Assembly: GCA_046328715.1 (NCBI GenBank)
Contig: JAXLWB010000046.1
Location: forward strand, 20,200 to 84,199
DNA from: JAXLWB01 sp046328715
GTDB taxonomy: Bacteria > Chloroflexota > Anaerolineae > Caldilineales > Caldilineaceae
DNA: 64,000 nt
Direction of reading: 5' to 3'
Shown here: positions 8,957-16,366 of the stretch, piece by piece
How the letters are laid out: each line of letters begins with the position of its first letter
Numbering within the stretch: the first letter of the stretch is position 1
Position numbers and translations under genes: made by a program
Notes under the pieces: model-generated
Told to the model about the DNA's origin: nothing
The model's database searches: none
The model's input: the letters and a program-made list of their open reading frames with translations, nothing else

Positions 8957-10198
8957 ATGGCACCCAACATCGATCCACTCCAATCCACCCCTCCGACGCT
9001 TTGGCGCAATCTGCTTGACCTCCCTCGATCGATGATCGGTTCGGTTTGGTTGGCGGGGTTGTTGGTCGTGGTCATCTCGTACAGTGGTCCGCTGGTGCTG
9101 GCCTTTGAAGCTGCCGAAAAGGCCAAACTCACACAGCAGCAACTGGCCTCCTGGATTTGGGCAATCACCTTTGTCAGCGGCATCGCCACGTTAGGCTTGT
9201 CGCTTTGGCATCGCCAACCCGTGATCACCGCTTGGTCGACGCCAGGGCTAGCGCTGTTGGCGACCAGTTTAGCCAATTATCCGCTGCCTGAAGTGGTAGG
9301 TGCCTATCTCTTTGTTGGCTTGGCAACCCTGCTTTTGGGCTTCTCAGGGCTCTTTGACAAGTTGCTTGCGTTGATCCCACCGCCGATCGCACTGGCAATC
9401 TTGGGTGGCATTTTGTTGCGCTATGGTTTGGGGCTATTTTCTGCCATTCCGCAGCAGCCCTACATTGTCATGACCATGATCGCAGTTTTCCTGATCCTGC
9501 GCAGTTGGCATTTCCGCACGACGATGGCCTTTGTCTTGATTGCAGGCGTGGCCGTTGCCTTTGTCTTCCGCGAAGTACATCTAGATAACCTACAGTTCGA
9601 GGTGGTCAAACCGGTCTGGATTTGGCCAAGCTTCCGCATCTCGCCCATGATCAACCTCGGTGTCCCACTTTTTGCCTTGGCGATGGCCTCCCAGAATGCG
9701 CCCGGTGTAGCCTTGATGAAGGCATTTCACTATCGACCGCCGGTCAACAGTGCGCTGATTGTCACCGGGATCGCCACCCTGCTCTCGGCGCCGGCGCTCA
9801 ATCATGGGCTAAACCTGGCCGCTATCACTGCAGCGGTCTGCAACTCGCCGGAAGCGCACCCCGACCCCAATCGCCGCTATGCCGCGGGTGTGGCTGCCGG
9901 GTTGGTCAAGATGCTTGTTGGCACCTTTGGCATGACCGTCGTCGCACTTTTTGCTGGCATGCCCAAGCCGTTTATTGCCGCGGCGGCTGGCTTGGGGCTA
10001 CTCAACACCTTAGTCAACTGTGTCGCAGGAGCAATGGCCGACATCGAACAGCGCGAAGCGGCGATGTTGGCTTTTTTGGTCACTGCCACCGATATTCACG
10101 TCTTCGGAATTGGAGCTGCCTTCTGGGTCTTGCTGGCAGGCATCCTCTTCAATCGGATGTTTATTTCGTCAATACCGTCGTCAGCTTCGACAAACTGA
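8957..10198 (+). CDS. benE: Benzoate/H+ symporter BenE family membrane transporter
   Basis: This is a 413-residue polytopic membrane protein with about twelve hydrophobic helices and the BenE/NCS2-like layout. The conserved ITAWSTPGLALLATSL segment in helix 3-4, ISPMINLGVPLFALAMASQNAPGVALMKA in the middle and VNCVAGAMADIEQREAAMLAFLVTATD near the end are family signatures. BenE proteins import aromatic carboxylates with protons; the actual substrate is not proven by the sequence. No benzoate catabolic genes lie nearby. ATG 8957 gives a sensible cytoplasmic N-terminus. The last 38 bases overlap the 3' end of the convergent threonine dehydratase gene. Confidence 0.88.
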   Translation: MAPNIDPLQSTPPTLWRNLLDLPRSMIGSVWLAGLLVVVISYSGPLVLAFEAAEKAKLTQQQLASWIWAITFVSGIATLGLSLWHRQPVITAWSTPGLALLATSLANYPLPEVVGAYLFVGLATLLLGFSGLFDKLLALIPPPIALAILGGILLRYGLGLFSAIPQQPYIVMTMIAVFLILRSWHFRTTMAFVLIAGVAVAFVFREVHLDNLQFEVVKPVWIWPSFRISPMINLGVPLFALAMASQNAPGVALMKAFHYRPPVNSALIVTGIATLLSAPALNHGLNLAAITAAVCNSPEAHPDPNRRYAAGVAAGLVKMLVGTFGMTVVALFAGMPKPFIAAAAGLGLLNTLVNCVAGAMADIEQREAAMLAFLVTATDIHVFGIGAAFWVLLAGILFNRMFISSIPSSASTN

Positions 10199-11231
10199 TG
10201 TTCGCCCCACAGATCACGATTACCACGTCTCGACCCACAAACTGCTCTTTCAGGCGCAGGTAACCAGCGATTGCCACGCCCGCCGAACCCTCGATCATCA
10301 TGTGGTGATGCTCCATAAAGAGGCGCATGGCGAACGCAATCTCCTCTTCCGAGACGTCGATATAATCATCCACCAGATCGCGCACCAGTTCAAAGGTGAT
10401 CGCCCCCGGTTCAACCCCACCCGCTGTCCCATCCGACAAGGTATCGAACGATTCCTCATCGATAATCTGCCCTGCCACCACGGAGTGTTGCATCACTGCC
10501 GAGTTGGTTGGCGAACAGGCAATGATCTGCACTGTTGGGTCGAGCGTCTTAAGATAGGAAGCAATCCCGCTGATCAGCCCGCCGCCGCCAAGTGAGACGA
10601 AAACAGCGGGACCCCTCCCTGGCACTCCCATGCTAGGGGAGGGGACAGTCTCAGGAGATGTTACGAGTGTCGAACTTCCCGTGACAATTCCCTCCCCTAG
10701 CAGGGGAGGGTTAGGGTGGGGTTGTGGTAGCTGCCTTGCGATCTCCACCCCAATCGTTCCCTGCCCACCGATCACCTGTGGGTCGTTGTAGGGCGAGATG
10801 TAGACCAAACCTTGTTTCTCGGCGTAGCTGCGGGCTTCGACCTCGCTGATGGCGCTGTCGTTGCCGATCTTGCGGATCTGAGCACCGTAGCGCCGAATCA
10901 TCGCTTCTTTGGCAGGGGAAACAATCTCGGGCACAAAGATCGTGCCGCTGGCGCCCAACTTTTGCAGACTATAAGCAACAGCCGCACCATGATTGCCACT
11001 GGATGCAGTCACGACTCCGGCGGCACGCTCTTCAACGGTCAAGGAGAGCACTTTGTTGGTGGCACCGCGCAATTTGAAGGAGCCAGTGTATTGCAGATTT
11101 TCAAGTTTGACCCAGACGTTCGCTCTGCCCAACTCACTTAAGATCGGCGAGGGATCAAGCGGTGTTTCGCGGATGTGCGGACGGATGCGCTGTTCGGCGC
11201 GCAATACTTCAGACAAGATAGCAGTGGACAA
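10161..11231 (-). CDS. Threonine/serine dehydratase (PLP), interrupted in frame by a palindromic element
   Basis: This fold-type II PLP enzyme deaminates threonine to 2-oxobutyrate (and serine to pyruvate). The PLP lysine is K53 in YTGSFKLRGATNKV, the phosphate loop is SSGNHG at ~78-82, and VSLGGGGLISGIA follows the insertion. No C-terminal ACT domain is present, so it is a catabolic-type enzyme. At 356 residues it is about 35-40 longer than relatives. The excess is residues ~171-209 (PHPNPPLLGEGIVTG...GVPGRGP), encoded by a GC-rich palindromic repeat at ~10605-10724. The reading frame stays open, so the enzyme may still fold with the extra loop. Confidence 0.93.
   Translation of the reverse strand: MSTAILSEVLRAEQRIRPHIRETPLDPSPILSELGRANVWVKLENLQYTGSFKLRGATNKVLSLTVEERAAGVVTASSGNHGAAVAYSLQKLGASGTIFVPEIVSPAKEAMIRRYGAQIRKIGNDSAISEVEARSYAEKQGLVYISPYNDPQVIGGQGTIGVEIARQLPQPHPNPPLLGEGIVTGSSTLVTSPETVPSPSMGVPGRGPAVFVSLGGGGLISGIASYLKTLDPTVQIIACSPTNSAVMQHSVVAGQIIDEESFDTLSDGTAGGVEPGAITFELVRDLVDDYIDVSEEEIAFAMRLFMEHHHMMIEGSAGVAIAGYLRLKEQFVGRDVVIVICGANISLSKLTTVLTK
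10605..10724. repeat. In-frame palindromic element (copy 1) inside threonine dehydratase
   Basis: The element carries CCCTCCCCTAGCAGGGGAGGG-type hairpins at both ends and ends in GGTTAGGGTGGGGTTG (10709-10724). The same end occurs at 55914-55929 (one base different) and 62402-62417. On the coding strand it gives a P-x-P-N-P-P-x-x-G-E-G-x-V-T-G peptide in the same frame as copy 2. Confidence 0.85.
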
Positions 11232-11261
11232 TGGAAGCTCCTTAAAGATGAGTAACGCATA

Positions 11262-12296
11262 TTATTCACTTCGTACTAATTTCATCGGCAGGCCAAAGCT
11301 GGCAAACAGTGCGGGAACACGAAAGGTTGTGATGTCGGCAATTTCAATCCCTTGAAAACGTACGACCTGAATGCCATAGGCATGATGCACGTTTGCTTCT
11401 TCACCAACTCGGTACAATCCAAAGGCAGTTTCGCCATTGGCACGGGTGGGTAACAGTCGCCAACGCCCTTGCGCCGCTCCGCGAAAGATCGTTTTGCTCA
11501 CCAAACCTGTAATTGTCCCGCGCCCCTGATACCAGGACGGAATCGGCGGCATACTAAAGGTAGCATCGGCTTTGAGCAGTTGTACCAACGCCTCAACATT
11601 GGCAGTTTCCCAAGCGTAGACATACTGGGATAACCGATCCGCCAGGGTTGGATCGGTTGGGTTATCGGCAGAGTGCGTTTCAAATGATGTTTCCCGTTTG
11701 GACAGTGTCGTACGGGCGCGAAAGAGCGCACTCTTGACGGCAGTGACGCTGATATTAAGCAGATCTGCCACTTCGTTTGCGGACCATTCCAGCACGTCGC
11801 GCAAGATGAGAATGGCCCGTTGCCGGGGAGGCAGTTGTTGGAGGGCAATCAAAAAGGCCAAGCGGATGTTTTCCAGTTGGTCGAAGCGAGTTGCAGGATC
11901 GAGCGTAGTGGAAGCGAGTAGGCTATCGGGAAATGGCTCCAGCCAGATTGGTTCGTTAATATCGGCGGGAATCGGCTCGTCCAGGCTGGCGGCGGACTGA
12001 CGCACAATCGGCAAGGAGCGCCGCGTCCGCTTCTCTAACCAGTTGAGACACAGGTTAGTGGCAATCTTATAGAGCCAAGTACGCAAAGAAGCACGGCCTT
12101 CGAATCCTCTACGCCCGTTCCAGGCCCGCACGAATGTTTCCTGCACCAAATCTTCCGCATCTTGTAGCGAACCGACCATGCGGTAACAGTGGACAATCAG
12201 TTCGTTGCGGTATGGTTCAGTTTGTATACCAAACTCTTCTTCTGATACATTATAGAGGTTGCCAATCATCTCTGCTTTGCGCGCCCTTTTTGTCAT
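11262..12296 (-). CDS. Sigma-70 family ECF-type sigma factor with C-terminal SnoaL-like domain (SigG/ECF56-like)
   Basis: Region 2 is seen in IVHCYRMVGSLQDAEDLVQETFVRAWNG and the SLRTWLYKIATNLCLNWLEKR segment (residues ~30-95). Region 4 is in LPPRQRAILILRDVLEWSANEVADLLNISVTAVKSALFRAR (~160-200). Residues ~220-344 form an NTF2/SnoaL-like domain, with MPPIPSWYQGRG a mark of the TIGR02960/SigG group. In this group the extra domain is thought to tune activity in place of a classical anti-sigma factor, and no anti-sigma gene is visible here. A -10-like TATACT is at 12340-12335 on this strand. Two small genes possibly of its regulon follow divergently. Confidence 0.9.
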   Translation of the reverse strand: MTKRARKAEMIGNLYNVSEEEFGIQTEPYRNELIVHCYRMVGSLQDAEDLVQETFVRAWNGRRGFEGRASLRTWLYKIATNLCLNWLEKRTRRSLPIVRQSAASLDEPIPADINEPIWLEPFPDSLLASTTLDPATRFDQLENIRLAFLIALQQLPPRQRAILILRDVLEWSANEVADLLNISVTAVKSALFRARTTLSKRETSFETHSADNPTDPTLADRLSQYVYAWETANVEALVQLLKADATFSMPPIPSWYQGRGTITGLVSKTIFRGAAQGRWRLLPTRANGETAFGLYRVGEEANVHHAYGIQVVRFQGIEIADITTFRVPALFASFGLPMKLVRSE

Positions 12297-12449
12297 TTTG
12301 ATTGTCTAATCTGGATGAGCCTTTTTGTGCTGACAGTATAGCATAACCTGCTTCGGCGCAAGCGGACATCAGTTCTGACTTGACGGAGATGCATAAGCCA
12401 AAAAGCGCTACTGTTCGTTCAATCCAACCTAGTCAAGAGAGGCAAAACC

Positions 12450-12869
12450 ATGAGTGACGCAACAAATCAAGGAAACGGAACAAAGGAGCAGCCTTGGCAA
12501 CTTGTCACAGCCAATGGCGGATCGGAATATACGATGTATCGTGATGAAGCGGCAAACCCACCGACACTGGTTTGTCAGGTGGGGAAGACCGAATTACGGT
12601 ATCATCTGCGCTGTATTGAAGATCTCCACGCCATGCTCAAAGCCCACGGTGACTGGATGCCACTCGGCGGCAGCGACGAGCAAAAGCCAGCGCCCGAAGG
12701 TACGGTTGAGGCCTGGGGACGTTCAGAGAGCAACCCTATTGGAGGCTGGTACGGTCTGAAGAAAGGGCTGCGTGGACGATTTGGCGTCTATCTACCGCCG
12801 TTAATGGAGCGGCTGGGTCTGGCGGAACTTGAACATAATCCCAAGAACAATCGGATGCGAGCAAAGTAG
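12450..12869 (+). CDS. Conserved hypothetical protein (DUF6855-like)
   Basis: This 139-residue soluble protein has no signal peptide. It contains EQPWQLVTANGGSEYTMYRD, an HLRCIEDLHAMLKAHGDWMPLG middle and a basic C-terminus ending GLAELEHNPKNNRMRAK. I recall this pattern from a small family of unknown function (DUF6855) found in soil and environmental bacteria, but cannot verify it. It is divergent from the sigma factor and followed by a lipid-transfer-fold gene. The stop codon is inside the left arm of a 12-bp hairpin. The ribosome binding site AAGAGAGGC is acceptable. Confidence 0.7.
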   Translation: MSDATNQGNGTKEQPWQLVTANGGSEYTMYRDEAANPPTLVCQVGKTELRYHLRCIEDLHAMLKAHGDWMPLGGSDEQKPAPEGTVEAWGRSESNPIGGWYGLKKGLRGRFGVYLPPLMERLGLAELEHNPKNNRMRAK

Positions 12870-12905
12870 GACAGTGAAACAGTGGTGACTGACTCACTGT
12901 CCTAC
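12866..12905. terminator. 12-bp perfect hairpin after the hypothetical gene
   Basis: GTAGGACAGTGA (12866-12877) and its exact complement (12894-12905) enclose 16 bases. The left arm includes the stop codon of the upstream gene. There is no T-run, so it could stabilise the mRNA 3' end or attenuate transcription rather than being a classical terminator. Confidence 0.4.
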
Positions 12906-12930
12906 TGATTCAGCAAACAGGAGAATGACA

Positions 12931-13404
12931 ATGTCTGCAAACATCTCGATCAATGGCCGCGCCAGTAAAAGCAAAAGCACCTTTCGCTTAGAATGTGCGG
13001 TGGGGATCAATATCAAAGCTTCCGCCAGCCGGATTTGGGCGATTTTGACCAATGCCCAGGACTTTCCCCGTTGGAACTCAACCGTAAAGAGCATCGAAGG
13101 CAAGATCGCCCCAGGCGAAACGATTAAACTCTACGCCACAGTCGCTCCGCAACGAGCCTTCAAACTCACGGTGAGCGAATTTGTTCCTAATCAGACGATG
13201 GTCTGGAGCGATGGTAATTTTATGTTTCGTGGCGTACGTACCTACACCTTGACCCCCAAATCTGATGGCTCCACGGATTTTACGATGGTAGAAGTCTTCA
13301 GCGGTGCCATGTTACCGATGATCGTCGGCTCCCTACCCGATTTTGCACCCGAGTTTGAAAAGTATGCGGCTGACCTCAAACGTGAAGCCGAAAAAGCAGG
13401 TTAA
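12931..13404 (+). CDS. SRPBCC (START/polyketide-cyclase-like) domain protein
   Basis: This ~157-residue protein has the helix-grip pattern: IKASASRIWAILTNAQDFPRWNSTVKSIEGKIAPGETIKLYATVAP, then FVPNQTMVWSDGNFMFRGVRTYTL and TDFTMVEVFSGAMLPMI. The SRPBCC fold binds hydrophobic ligands; the ligand is unknown. I prefer ATG 12931 because the AGGAG at 12918-12922 is then 8 bases upstream, versus about two for ATG 12925. It lies 61 bases after the DUF6855-like gene and is probably co-expressed with it. Confidence 0.82.
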   Translation: MSANISINGRASKSKSTFRLECAVGINIKASASRIWAILTNAQDFPRWNSTVKSIEGKIAPGETIKLYATVAPQRAFKLTVSEFVPNQTMVWSDGNFMFRGVRTYTLTPKSDGSTDFTMVEVFSGAMLPMIVGSLPDFAPEFEKYAADLKREAEKAG

Positions 13405-13528
13405 CTGTTCGACTATCCGAACAAAACAACAATGAATGAAGAAAGGAACGAAAATATCTTGTGACTTCTTTGCTCCTTTCCCATTCGCTGTTATTTTGCC
13501 TGAATCGTTACAAATCAGGTTAAGTTCA

Positions 13529-13600
13529 ATTCCGTGTTCCTTCTGTCTGTGTTTAGTCTTGTTAGGCAAAAACTAAACACGGACAGAAGGAACACGGAAT
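13529..13600. repeat. 29-bp near-perfect inverted repeat
   Basis: The arms 13529-13557 and 13572-13600 are complementary except for one position (T13547), around a 14-base loop. The arm reads ATTCCGTGTTCCTTCTGTC and on. It lies between the SRPBCC gene and an SDR gene. It is too long for a routine terminator and has no T-run, so it may be a small mobile palindrome. Confidence 0.75.
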
Positions 13601-13659
13601 GTTTGCAATATGAAATTACTCATTGGAATTGATGTCTGGGAAGCAACAGAAAGGCCACT

Positions 13660-14463
13660 ATGAGTCAGGCAGAACCATCCATTCACGAACTCTTCAATCT
13701 ACAGGGCAAAGTTGCACTTTTAACGGGTGCCGCAGGCTGGCTCGGCTCTGCCATGAGCCGAGCATTGGCTGAAGCAGGCGCAACGCTGGTCGTTACCAGT
13801 CGCGAGGCAGACAAGATTGAAGCCTTTGCCGCCAGCTTGCCCGGCAGCGGCCACATTGGCTTGCCCTTCGACCAGGGCGATACCGATTCGATTCCAGGCT
13901 TTGTACAAGAGGTGCTCGCCAAAGTCGGCAAGATCGATATCTTGGTCAACAATGCCTATGGCGGCACGGCACCCAGCATCGACAGTGCCACCGCCGAGGA
14001 TTTCGACAAAGCCTATCATACTGGCGTGACCGCCTACTTTTTGTTGGCTCGCGAGGTTGCACAACATTTACGCAGCCGGGGCGCAGCGGGATCGATCATT
14101 AATATTTCCAGCATGTATGGCGTCGTTGCCAGCTACCCAGATGCCTATACAGGACTGCAAGTCAATAGCCCACCCAACTATCATGGTCTAAAAGGCGGAT
14201 TGGTTCATCTCAGCCGCCATCTCGCTGTCTATTGGGCCAAAGACAATATCCGTGTCAACTGCATCGCACCCGGCCCTTTCCCCACCGACAAAACCCAAGG
14301 CCGTTTTCCTGAATTTATCGATCGACTGGAAACCAAAGTACCACTCGGTCGTATGGGTCGCCCCGAAGAGTTAAAGGGGTTGGTTGTGCTGCTTGCTAGC
14401 GATGCAGGCAGCTACATCACCGGCCAGAATATTTTGGTCGACGGTGGATGGACGGCATGGTAA
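13660..14463 (+). CDS. Short-chain dehydrogenase/reductase
   Basis: This NAD(P)-dependent Rossmann enzyme has 267 residues. The cofactor loop is VALLTGAAGWLGSAMSRALAEAGA, NNAYGG replaces the usual NNAG, the catalytic Ser is in IINISSMYG, and the YxxxK pair is in NYHGLKGG. RVNCIAPGPFPT and the C-terminal ITGQNILVDGGWTAW are classical SDR marks. It resembles gluconate/3-ketoacyl reductase-like members acting on sugars or sugar acids. Substrate not determined. Immediately downstream is a GAGATT-word hairpin and then a PHP hydrolase. Confidence 0.9.
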   Translation: MSQAEPSIHELFNLQGKVALLTGAAGWLGSAMSRALAEAGATLVVTSREADKIEAFAASLPGSGHIGLPFDQGDTDSIPGFVQEVLAKVGKIDILVNNAYGGTAPSIDSATAEDFDKAYHTGVTAYFLLAREVAQHLRSRGAAGSIINISSMYGVVASYPDAYTGLQVNSPPNYHGLKGGLVHLSRHLAVYWAKDNIRVNCIAPGPFPTDKTQGRFPEFIDRLETKVPLGRMGRPEELKGLVVLLASDAGSYITGQNILVDGGWTAW

Positions 14464-14494
14464 ATGAAAGACTGTCATCGAGCATCATAATTTT

Positions 14495-14547
14495 GAGATT
14501 AGGAGATTGGGAGATTCAAAAATTGATGAGTCAAATCTCCTAATCTC
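14495..14547. repeat. GAGATT-word hairpin, 14-bp perfect arms
   Basis: GAGATTAGGAGATT (14495-14508) pairs with AATCTCCTAATCTC (14534-14547). The left side is made of GAGATTA, GGAGATTG and GGAGATTC words. The same word family is used at 32757-32814 and 38671-38749, and inside the gene at 47281-47320. Confidence 0.75.
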
Positions 14548-14565
14548 GTACCTTAGAGAACACTC

Positions 14566-15471
14566 ATGCATCAACTTCCCTTCAACAAACCCGGACGCTT
14601 CTGGCGCGGTAATTTGCACACTCATTCGACCGCGTCGGATGGGCAACTTTCTCCTGAACAGGTTTGTCAGCGCTATCGCGAGGCTGGCTATGATTTTCTG
14701 GCGCTGACCGATCATTTTCTTGAGCGCTATAATTGGCCAATGGTCGATACTCGCCCTTTTCGCAGCAAGGACTTTACCACGATCATCGGTGCCGAGCTGC
14801 ATACCGACCGCACCGAACTGGGAGAGCTCTGGCACGTTCTGGCCGTCGGCCTGCCGCTCGACTTTGCACCAGCCGCTGCCGATGAAAGTGCCGCCCAAAT
14901 TGCGGCGCGTGCCAAGGCAGCGGGTGCCTATGTCGCCGCCGCTCATCCCTCCTGGTATGCGCTGAGCGAAGTCGATCTGGCGAACCTGGGCGACGTCGAT
15001 GCGATTGAAGTCTTTAACGGCACGGCAGTGGATCACAACGATCACTCCGATAGTTGGCCGATTACGGACGTGATGCTCGGGCGAGGCAAGCGCTATCTCA
15101 TCTGCGCTACCGATGACTTTCATGCCAAAGCGGAACGCCATGACTTTGCCTTAGGCTGGGTCTGTGTCAAGAGCGAGTCACTCACACCCGAAGCGATCTT
15201 GGCTGCGCTAAAGGCGGGTCATTACTATTCAAGCACCGGCCCTGAGATCTATGACATCCAGGTGCGCCCTGGCGAATCGATTACGGTCCGTTGCTCGCCT
15301 GCCAGCCGTGTCTTTGTTACAGGCAAAACCAGCCGAAGCATTGCAGCAGGAGGTTATGTCGCCACTGAATATGAGCTGAGCCTCAAAAAATTTAACAGCC
15401 CCTACTGTCGGGTGACTGTGCGCGATCCTTATGGTCGTCGCGCCTGGTCAAATCCGATTTGGTTCGAATAG
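14566..15471 (+). CDS. PHP-domain metallohydrolase (CehA/McbA-like)
   Basis: This 301-residue protein carries the PHP metal site NLHTHSTASDGQLSPEQ at residues ~17-33, ALTDHF at ~50, then VAAAHPSWYALS and LICATDDFHAKAER. All are metal-binding motifs of the CehA subfamily, with a C-terminal beta-sandwich. Family members hydrolyse phosphoesters, or carbaryl in the case of CehA. It is in a run with an SDR and an HpcH aldolase, and the sugar-acid context is only suggestive. No signal peptide is seen. Confidence 0.87.
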   Translation: MHQLPFNKPGRFWRGNLHTHSTASDGQLSPEQVCQRYREAGYDFLALTDHFLERYNWPMVDTRPFRSKDFTTIIGAELHTDRTELGELWHVLAVGLPLDFAPAAADESAAQIAARAKAAGAYVAAAHPSWYALSEVDLANLGDVDAIEVFNGTAVDHNDHSDSWPITDVMLGRGKRYLICATDDFHAKAERHDFALGWVCVKSESLTPEAILAALKAGHYYSSTGPEIYDIQVRPGESITVRCSPASRVFVTGKTSRSIAAGGYVATEYELSLKKFNSPYCRVTVRDPYGRRAWSNPIWFE

Positions 15472-15484
15472 CTATTTCACAAAC

Positions 15485-15512
15485 GAGTGGCGAGTGGCGG
15501 GTAGCGAGTTTT
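15485..15512. repeat. Heptad word run GAGTGGC
   Basis: GAGTGGC, GAGTGGC, GGGTAGC, GAGTTTT lie between the PHP and aldolase genes. The word is the same family as the run at 482-509. A partial inverted match, GCCACTCTCC, lies at 15536-15545. Confidence 0.5.
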
Positions 15513-15577
15513 TAATCTCCGATCTCCACGCTCTGCCACTCTCCACCGTAGGTGTATTATCCAAGGAAAGGCTTCCC

Positions 15578-16366
15578 ATGCGTCCCAATAAACTACGTAC
15601 CCTGCTCCAACAGAACAAGCCGAGCTTTAGCACCCATGTTCACAGCACCTGGCCCTCGGTCATTGAGGCGATCGGGCACACTGGACTCTATGACTATGTG
15701 GAGTTTGTGGCCGAGTATGGCCCCTACACGCTGCACGATCTCGATGATCTCTGCCGGGCAGCCGAGCTATACGACCTGGGCATGATGATCAAGGTGGACT
15801 TAGAGCCGCATCGTTTTGTAGCACAACGGGCGATTGGCTCCGGTTTTCAAAGCGTGCTCTTTGCCGATTGCCACAATGTCGAAGAAGCCCGTCAATGCAT
15901 TCTCTCCGTCCGCCCCGACACCACGGAAGATGGCGGCGGTCATGGCGTGGGCTGGCGGCGTTTTGCCTATATGGGCTATGGTGGCACGCCGGAATATGTG
16001 CAGGCGCTGCGCGATGTAGTGGTGGTGTTAATGATTGAAAAGAAAGGTGCAGTCGAGCAGCTCGAAGAAATCCTGGCCCTGCCCGGTCTCGATATGATCC
16101 AATGGGGCGGTGCCGACTATAGCATGAGTGTGGGCATGGCTGGACGGCGTAGCTCGCCAGAGATTGTTGCCACCGAGAAGTATGTGATCGAGACTGCGAT
16201 CAAAATGGGCATTCCACCCCGGGCCGAGATCAGCACACCGGATGAGGCGCGTTATTATATGGATCTGGGCGTCCGTCACTTTTGCATTGGCACCGATCTG
16301 GGGATCCTCTTCCAATGGTGGAAAGACAATGGCAGCGATCTGCGCAAACTGGTAGAACATGCTTGA
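15578..16366 (+). CDS. HpcH/HpaI aldolase/citrate lyase family protein
   Basis: This class II pyruvate-dependent aldolase-like TIM barrel has 263 residues. Visible marks are YDYVEFVAEYGPYTLHDLDDLCRAAEL, MMIKVDLEPHRFVAQRAIGSGFQSVLFADCHNVEEA and VMIEKKGAVEQLEEILALPGLDMIQWGGADYSMS, with the metal-binding Glu/Asp pair of the family. ATG 15578 follows AAGGAAAG by seven bases; the frame extends upstream but without relatives. It overlaps the next gene by eight bases (ATGCTTGA), so the two are translationally coupled. Expected reaction: reversible aldol cleavage of a 2-oxo acid to pyruvate and an aldehyde. Confidence 0.87.
   Translation: MRPNKLRTLLQQNKPSFSTHVHSTWPSVIEAIGHTGLYDYVEFVAEYGPYTLHDLDDLCRAAELYDLGMMIKVDLEPHRFVAQRAIGSGFQSVLFADCHNVEEARQCILSVRPDTTEDGGGHGVGWRRFAYMGYGGTPEYVQALRDVVVVLMIEKKGAVEQLEEILALPGLDMIQWGGADYSMSVGMAGRRSSPEIVATEKYVIETAIKMGIPPRAEISTPDEARYYMDLGVRHFCIGTDLGILFQWWKDNGSDLRKLVEHA

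Noticed and set aside
14485..15141. 218-codon frame antisense to the PHP hydrolase
   Set aside because: Complement of conserved PHP motifs; no independent support.
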